Below the pieces are notes generated by a model, which searched no databases, was not told the DNA's origin, and saw only the letters and a list, made by a program, of their open reading frames with translations. Shown piece after piece: positions 42,736 through 46,219 of a DNA stretch of 46,219 bases (positions are counted from its first letter, which is position 1; every line of letters begins with the position of its first letter). A program made the position numbers and the translations under genes. Source of the DNA: Clostridiales bacterium UBA6114 (GTDB lineage Bacteria; Bacillota; Clostridia; Oscillospirales; Butyricicoccaceae); the NCBI GenBank assembly GCA_002423435.1, contig DIWE01000012.1:3151-49369 (forward strand). Reading direction: 5' to 3'.

Positions 42736-43344
42736 ATGCTGGTACTGATTTTTGCTCTGTCATTAAGCGCCGACGCGCTGGGCGCCGGGATTTCCTTCGG
42801 CGCGAGAAACGTAAGGATCCCTATTTCCTCCAAAGCGGTCATCGGCGCGCTGTCGATGTGCTGCGCGTACCTGTCGCTGTTTTCGGGAACCGGGCTTTCA
42901 TCGCTGATGGAGAGGGATACCGCTACATATCTGGGAAGCGGCATTTTAAGCGCGATGGCGCTGTGGATCATCGTCTTTCGGGTGGCGAAGAAAACGCGAA
43001 GTGAAGCAAAAGACATGCCGGAGGAGGCGATGTCGGTATTGCGGGATCCGAAGAGGGGAGATATGGACCACTCGGGCGCGATCAGCTTAAAGGAGGCATT
43101 TGTCCTCGGGCTTGCGCTCTCGGTCGACATGCTGAGCGCCGGGACGGGGCTTGTGCTCTCCGGCATAAAAAGCGCGCTGTTCCCGCCGCTCGCGGGATTT
43201 GCGCAGATTTTTCTTCTGCTGCTGGGCGAAAGGGCGGGAAAGCGCGCGTGCTCATATCTTAAAGGGCTAGACGACCGCATTGTTTCGTTTGCGTCGGCGC
43301 TGATCCTTCTCGCGGTCGCGGCAATCCGGCTGTTGTCGAAATAA
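42736..43344 (+). CDS. ytaF: Sporulation membrane protein YtaF (DUF204/MntP-like)
   Basis: A 202-residue polytopic membrane protein with two similar halves, each opening with an acidic SADALGAGISFG or SVDMLSAGTGL motif as in the MntP/DUF204 cation transporter fold. Between them is the YtaF-specific linker SVLRDPKRGDMDHSGAISLKEA. YtaF is kept in spore-forming Firmicutes and expressed in sporulation; its molecular role is uncertain. Together with the inverted repeat upstream this hints that the organism forms spores. ATG 42736, with a weak GGAAG site. Confidence 0.85.
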   Translation: MLVLIFALSLSADALGAGISFGARNVRIPISSKAVIGALSMCCAYLSLFSGTGLSSLMERDTATYLGSGILSAMALWIIVFRVAKKTRSEAKDMPEEAMSVLRDPKRGDMDHSGAISLKEAFVLGLALSVDMLSAGTGLVLSGIKSALFPPLAGFAQIFLLLLGERAGKRACSYLKGLDDRIVSFASALILLAVAAIRLLSK

Positions 43345-43346
43345 AA

Positions 43347-43364
43347 AAGCGGTTTCCACCGCTT
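43347..43364 (+). terminator. ytaF terminator hairpin, left copy
   Basis: AAGCGGTTTCCACCGCTT starts three bases after the ytaF stop codon. The T run that should follow is missing; the hairpin-chain element begins here. The same 18 bases recur at 43593-43610. Confidence 0.85.
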
Positions 43365-43592
43365 GAGGCTGTCGATAAAGTCGACAGCCTTTCGAGAGGG
43401 AATCCATTCCCTCTCGAGGAGCACCCCAAGCGATCATGATCGCTTGGGGACCCCGCCTCCCCCAGGGGCGGACAAAACACCTGTGTTTTGTCCAGAGTGT
43501 CCTTCGGCGGCGCATGTCCGCCTCCGGACAAATCAAAATTTAAGGTGCCTCGGCCCCTTAAAAATCCCCGGAACCACTTTTCTGACAAGCTG
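43365..43592 (+). repeat. Hairpin-chain element, copy 3
   Basis: 228 bases of consecutive hairpins: AGGCTGTCGA/TCGACAGCCT (43366-43390), CGAGAGGGAAT/ATTCCCTCTCG (43393-43416), a perfect 26-bp palindrome (43424-43449, starting CCCCAAGCGATC), GGACAAAACAC/GTGTTTTGTCC (43470-43493), the conserved stem-loop 43499-43529 (outer GTCC/GGAC, inner GGCGG/CCGCC, loop CGCATGT), and AAGGTGCC/GGCCCCTT (about 43542-43559). It is flanked by an 18-bp direct repeat of the ytaF terminator hairpin. Confidence 0.88.
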
Positions 43593-43615
43593 AAGCGGTT
43601 TCCACCGCTTTTTTG
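43593..43615 (+). terminator. ytaF terminator, right copy with T run
   Basis: The 18-base hairpin AAGCGGTTTCCACCGCTT again (43593-43610), now followed by TTTTG. This is the functional-looking terminator, displaced 246 bases from ytaF. The minus-strand flavodiiron gene ends nearby at 43631. Confidence 0.85.
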
Positions 43616-43630
43616 TGCTTTTATATAGGC

Positions 43631-44746
43631 TTACGGCCTGTAAATTGTCTTTCTGGAGGGGAGGAGGGCAAAGCCGAGGGCCTGGAAGTATTCCTCGATT
43701 TGCTTTATGCTTTCGCCGCTCCAACCGTAGGAGCCGAAGGCAAGACCTGTGCGCTCCTTGGGCTTTAGTCCCTTCATGTACGTAAGAAAGGCGGCGACGG
43801 TCGGCAGCAGGTTATTGTTTAAGGTGGAGGAGCCGACCGCGATGTATTTTGCCTCCAGAAGCCGCGCCATCGCATACGAAATATGCTTCTTGCGCAGGTC
43901 GATGAGCTCCGTCTCTTTCCCTTCGGCGGTCCACTCGTCGAAAAGCTGCTTTGCCATGATCTCCGTCGAGCCCCACATGGTGTCGTACACGATGACGGCG
44001 CGGTTTTGATCCGTCCGGTTTGTCGACCACCCGCCGTACTTTTCGACCATCTCGGGAACGAAGCTGCGCAGGATCTGGCCGTGGGACGGGCAGATTATTT
44101 CGATGTCGAAGCCGGAAACCTGGGAGAGGAGCTTTTGCACCTGCGCCCCGAAGGGAAACACGATGTTTGCGTAGTAATCCCCCGCGCGCTCCAAAAGGCG
44201 GTCAAAGCCGAGCTCGTCGTCGAACGCTTCCTTTACCGCGATGTGCTGGCCGAAGGCGTCGTTTGAAAACAGGATTTTTTCCTCGGACAGGTAGGTGCTC
44301 ATGCTGTCGGGCCAGTGCACCATCGGCATCGGGACAAAGGTAAAATTATATTTGCCCGTGCTCAGGGTTTCAAACGGCTGCACGACATGGCAGCCAAAAT
44401 CGCGTTTGTAATAGGCCGCAAGGCCTTTTTTCGCGTTTGCGGTGCAGAAAATCTCCGCCTTCGGAACAAGGTCGGCGACGGCCGGGAGCGCGCCCGAATG
44501 GTCGGGCTCGATATGATTTACGATAAAATAATCGATTTTCGACACCGGAACGATTTCCTCAATATTCTTAATAAGCTCGTCCGAAAACGGAGCTTTGACA
44601 AAATCGATCAGGCTGATTTTGTCGTCGAGCACAAGGTAAGCGTTGTACGTCGTGCCGAAGGGCGTTTCGTATCCGTGAAAGATCCGAACGTCATAGTCGA
44701 TCGCTCCGACTGCGTAGACGTTGTCCCTGATTTTGATGGCTGCCAT
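43631..44746 (-). CDS. Flavodiiron protein (FprA-like)
   Basis: A 371-residue cytoplasmic enzyme reducing oxygen or nitric oxide to protect an anaerobe. The N-terminal metallo-beta-lactamase-like domain carries the diiron ligands in VNHIEPDHSG (HxExDH), then His in PMVHWPDSM, Asp in FSNDAFG and His in CPSHGQILRS. The C-terminal flavodoxin domain (~245-371) starts AVIVYDTMWGSTEIMAKQ and has the FMN loop GSSTLNNNLLPT. No rubredoxin domain is fused, so a separate electron donor is needed. I chose ATG 44746 after GGAGGAC. Slightly shorter than the usual ~395 residues. Confidence 0.93.
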   Translation of the reverse strand: MAAIKIRDNVYAVGAIDYDVRIFHGYETPFGTTYNAYLVLDDKISLIDFVKAPFSDELIKNIEEIVPVSKIDYFIVNHIEPDHSGALPAVADLVPKAEIFCTANAKKGLAAYYKRDFGCHVVQPFETLSTGKYNFTFVPMPMVHWPDSMSTYLSEEKILFSNDAFGQHIAVKEAFDDELGFDRLLERAGDYYANIVFPFGAQVQKLLSQVSGFDIEIICPSHGQILRSFVPEMVEKYGGWSTNRTDQNRAVIVYDTMWGSTEIMAKQLFDEWTAEGKETELIDLRKKHISYAMARLLEAKYIAVGSSTLNNNLLPTVAAFLTYMKGLKPKERTGLAFGSYGWSGESIKQIEEYFQALGFALLPSRKTIYRP

Positions 44747-44785
44747 GATGAGTCCTCCGAATCTGATGGAATTTAATCCGCATGC

Positions 44786-44814
44786 TTGTCTTAGGCGGGG
44801 ATCTGGGGTACAAT
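44786..44814 (+). promoter_or_regulatory. Promoter of the PQ-loop-like gene
   Basis: TTGTCT (44786-44791) and TACAAT (44809-44814) with a 17-base spacer, 30 bases before the start codon. Confidence 0.7.
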
Positions 44815-44843
44815 GGATAAAGAAAGTTGGTGCATAGCAAAAA

Positions 44844-45110
44844 ATGAGTATTTTTGAAGCCGGGATGCTGGTGTGCTTCGGCGCGGCATGGCCGGCAAAC
44901 ATCCTGAAAACGATCCGGTCAAAATCGACGAAAGGAAAAAGCCTTCTGTTTTTGCTGATTATCATCGCAGGCTACATCTTCGGAATTGTAAACAAAATGC
45001 TATACGGCAGAGACATCGTGCTTTTTTTATACATCATCAATGTCGCAATGGTACTTATGGATTTGGTAATGACCGTTTATTACCGAAGGCGGGAAGCGAA
45101 AAAGAAATAA
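44844..45110 (+). CDS. Small PQ-loop-like membrane protein
   Basis: An 88-residue protein with three hydrophobic helices (~3-20, ~32-50, ~57-78). The segment CFGAAWPANILKTIRSKSTKGKSLLFLL resembles one PQ-loop repeat of SemiSWEET/MtN3-type transporters (a proline, then a K-T-KS basic loop). Such single-repeat proteins act as dimers in sugar transport; here substrate is unknown. The ribosome site is poor. It converges on secA. Confidence 0.7.
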   Translation: MSIFEAGMLVCFGAAWPANILKTIRSKSTKGKSLLFLLIIIAGYIFGIVNKMLYGRDIVLFLYIINVAMVLMDLVMTVYYRRREAKKK

Positions 45111-45161
45111 ACGGATAAGGCAAGGGGGAGTTGAGCCGAATCTGCCTCCGTTCCCCTCACC

Positions 45162-46219
45162 TTAATCGTTCGCTCCGCAGCATTTTTTGTATTTTTTCCC
45201 GCTGCCGCAGGGGCACGGGTCGTTTCGCCCCGGTTTTTTCTCTTTGCGGACCGGTTTTTGCGGGCCAAGATTGTTTGACGACGCGCCGGAAACCGATGTT
45301 TCCTTCGCCACCTGCTCGCGCTTTGGCTCGTCGCCGTGCCTGATGCGGGCAAGGTAGACCATGCGGACGGTGTCCTCGCGGATCGACTGGATCATCTCGT
45401 CGAACATCTCGAAGCCCTCCTGCTTATACGCGACGACCGGGTCGGTCTGCGCATAGGCGCGAAGCCCGATGCCCTGCTTTAGCTCATCCATCGCGTCGAT
45501 GTGGTCCATCCATTTCTCGTCGACGTTTTTGAGCATCACAACGCGTTCGAGCTCGCGCATCACGGGCTCCGTCAGGGCCGCCTCTTTCTTGTCATACGCC
45601 TCTGTCGCCTTGTCCATCAGGATATTCTTAAGGCCGTCCGGCGTCATGTCGTTTAGCTCGTCGCGGGTAAAGGAGAGGCTTTTCGGCTCGATAAAGACCC
45701 CTTCGAATTTCGAGATGATTTCCTCGCACTGCCACGTGTCGAGATAATTGTGCTCGCCGGTAACCGAATGGACGGCGTTTTTGATCGATTCCTCGACCAT
45801 GCTTAAAATGGAATCCTTGAGGCTTTCGCCGTCAAGCACGCGGCGGCGCTGCCCGTATATGATCTCGCGCTGCTTATTCATGACGTCGTCATAGTCGAGG
45901 ACGTGCTTCCGGATGCGGAAGTTGTTCTCCTCCACCTTCTTCTGCGCACTCTCCACCGAACGGGAGATGAGACTGTGTTCGATGGGCACCGATTCGTCGA
46001 TGCCGAGGCGGTCCATCAGCCTGTGTACCCGCTCTCCGCCGAAGATCCTCAGCAGATCGTCCTCCAGGCTGATCACGAACTGGCTGACGCCCGGGTCTCC
46101 CTGGCGGCCGGAGCGCCCGCGGAGCTGGTTGTCGACCCGGCGGGACTCGTGGCGCTCCGTCCCGATGATGTGGAGCCCTCCCTTCCCGACGACCCCCTCC
46201 CCGAGCTTGATGTCGACGC
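45162..46219 (-). CDS. secA: Protein translocase ATPase SecA, C-terminal part
   Basis: The frame runs out of the window on the right, so this is the C-terminal ~352 residues. At the left of the protein (right of the window) it includes GGLHIIGTERHESRRVDNQLRGRSGRQGDPG, helicase motifs V-VI of the second nucleotide-binding domain. Then come the helical scaffold and wing (EENNFRIRKHVLDYDDVMNKQREIIYGQRR, WMDHIDAMDELKQGIGLRAYAQ) and the C-terminal zinc-binding SEC-C motif DPCPCGSGKKYKKCCG, which binds SecB or ribosomes. After QGDPG it reads VSQFVISLEDD where most SecA have SSRFYLSLEDD. SecA drives preprotein export through SecYEG. Confidence 0.97.
   Translation of the reverse strand, partial: VDIKLGEGVVGKGGLHIIGTERHESRRVDNQLRGRSGRQGDPGVSQFVISLEDDLLRIFGGERVHRLMDRLGIDESVPIEHSLISRSVESAQKKVEENNFRIRKHVLDYDDVMNKQREIIYGQRRRVLDGESLKDSILSMVEESIKNAVHSVTGEHNYLDTWQCEEIISKFEGVFIEPKSLSFTRDELNDMTPDGLKNILMDKATEAYDKKEAALTEPVMRELERVVMLKNVDEKWMDHIDAMDELKQGIGLRAYAQTDPVVAYKQEGFEMFDEMIQSIREDTVRMVYLARIRHGDEPKREQVAKETSVSGASSNNLGPQKPVRKEKKPGRNDPCPCGSGKKYKKCCGAND

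Noticed and set aside
37796..43592. CRISPR array
   Set aside because: The chained palindromes differ in sequence from each other and are not regularly spaced identical repeats with unique spacers.

Overview
The window looks like a chromosomal segment of an anaerobic, low-complexity-envelope Firmicute of the class Clostridia with a moderately high GC content. This is inferred from gene content, not from any database match. The supporting markers are a WalR-WalK-YycH-YycI-YycJ-RlmH locus, the NADH sensor Rex, a YwlE-type arginine phosphatase, the sporulation protein YtaF, a YitT membrane protein, a flavodiiron protein, strong AGGAGG-type ribosome sites, many TTG starts and A+T-rich promoters with 17-bp spacers. 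It is ordinary core chromosome; no prophage, plasmid, CRISPR, rRNA or tRNA gene was seen.

Layout. 1-450: end of a NYN/OST-HTH protein and its terminator. 605-5158: operon polA, arginine phosphatase, rimI, tsaD. 5552-7363: isocitrate dehydrogenase and rex. 7540-8391 yitT faces purA (8446-9717, minus) across a shared hairpin. 9873-13437: cysteine desulfurase, thiI, cinA. 13514-22370: Nudix hydrolase followed by the WalRK cell-wall locus, in which an HD protein and murA stand between yycI and yycJ, ending in rlmH. 22624-26813: a PfkB sugar kinase (minus), a UDP-ManNAc-type dehydrogenase, an HD hydrolase, a DUF1294 membrane protein and rpe. 27245-29588 (minus): alpha/beta hydrolase and pncB. 29781-37745: a complete arginine cluster argG-H-C-J-B-D-F. 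38078-42553: a drug/metabolite transporter and a sulfur amino acid group (homocysteine methyltransferase-like, cysE, metK). 42736-46219: ytaF, flavodiiron protein, a PQ-loop-like protein and the C-terminal part of secA (minus, cut by the window end).

How the genes work together. ArgB, C, D, J, F, G and H give the whole cyclic route from glutamate (with ArgJ recycling acetyl groups) to arginine. The cysteine desulfurase supplies sulfur to ThiI. CysE, the homocysteine methyltransferase-like protein and MetK cover steps from serine to cysteine and from homocysteine to methionine and S-adenosylmethionine. WalRK with YycH/I, and MurA in the same run of genes, link cell-wall sensing and synthesis.

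The least expected material is between genes. Two copies of a roughly 160-bp imperfect palindrome (14771-14932 and 27083-27248) each begin at the stop codon of a gene. Three copies of a different element made of a chain of consecutive hairpins (26880-27084, 37796-38033, 43365-43592) share a stem-loop with the loop heptamer CGCATGT, while the stems differ in sequence but stay paired. Two of these three are inserted exactly at the foot of a transcription terminator and are flanked by an 18- or 21-bp direct repeat that is the terminator hairpin itself. I regard this terminator-targeting hairpin-chain element as the main candidate for something undescribed here.
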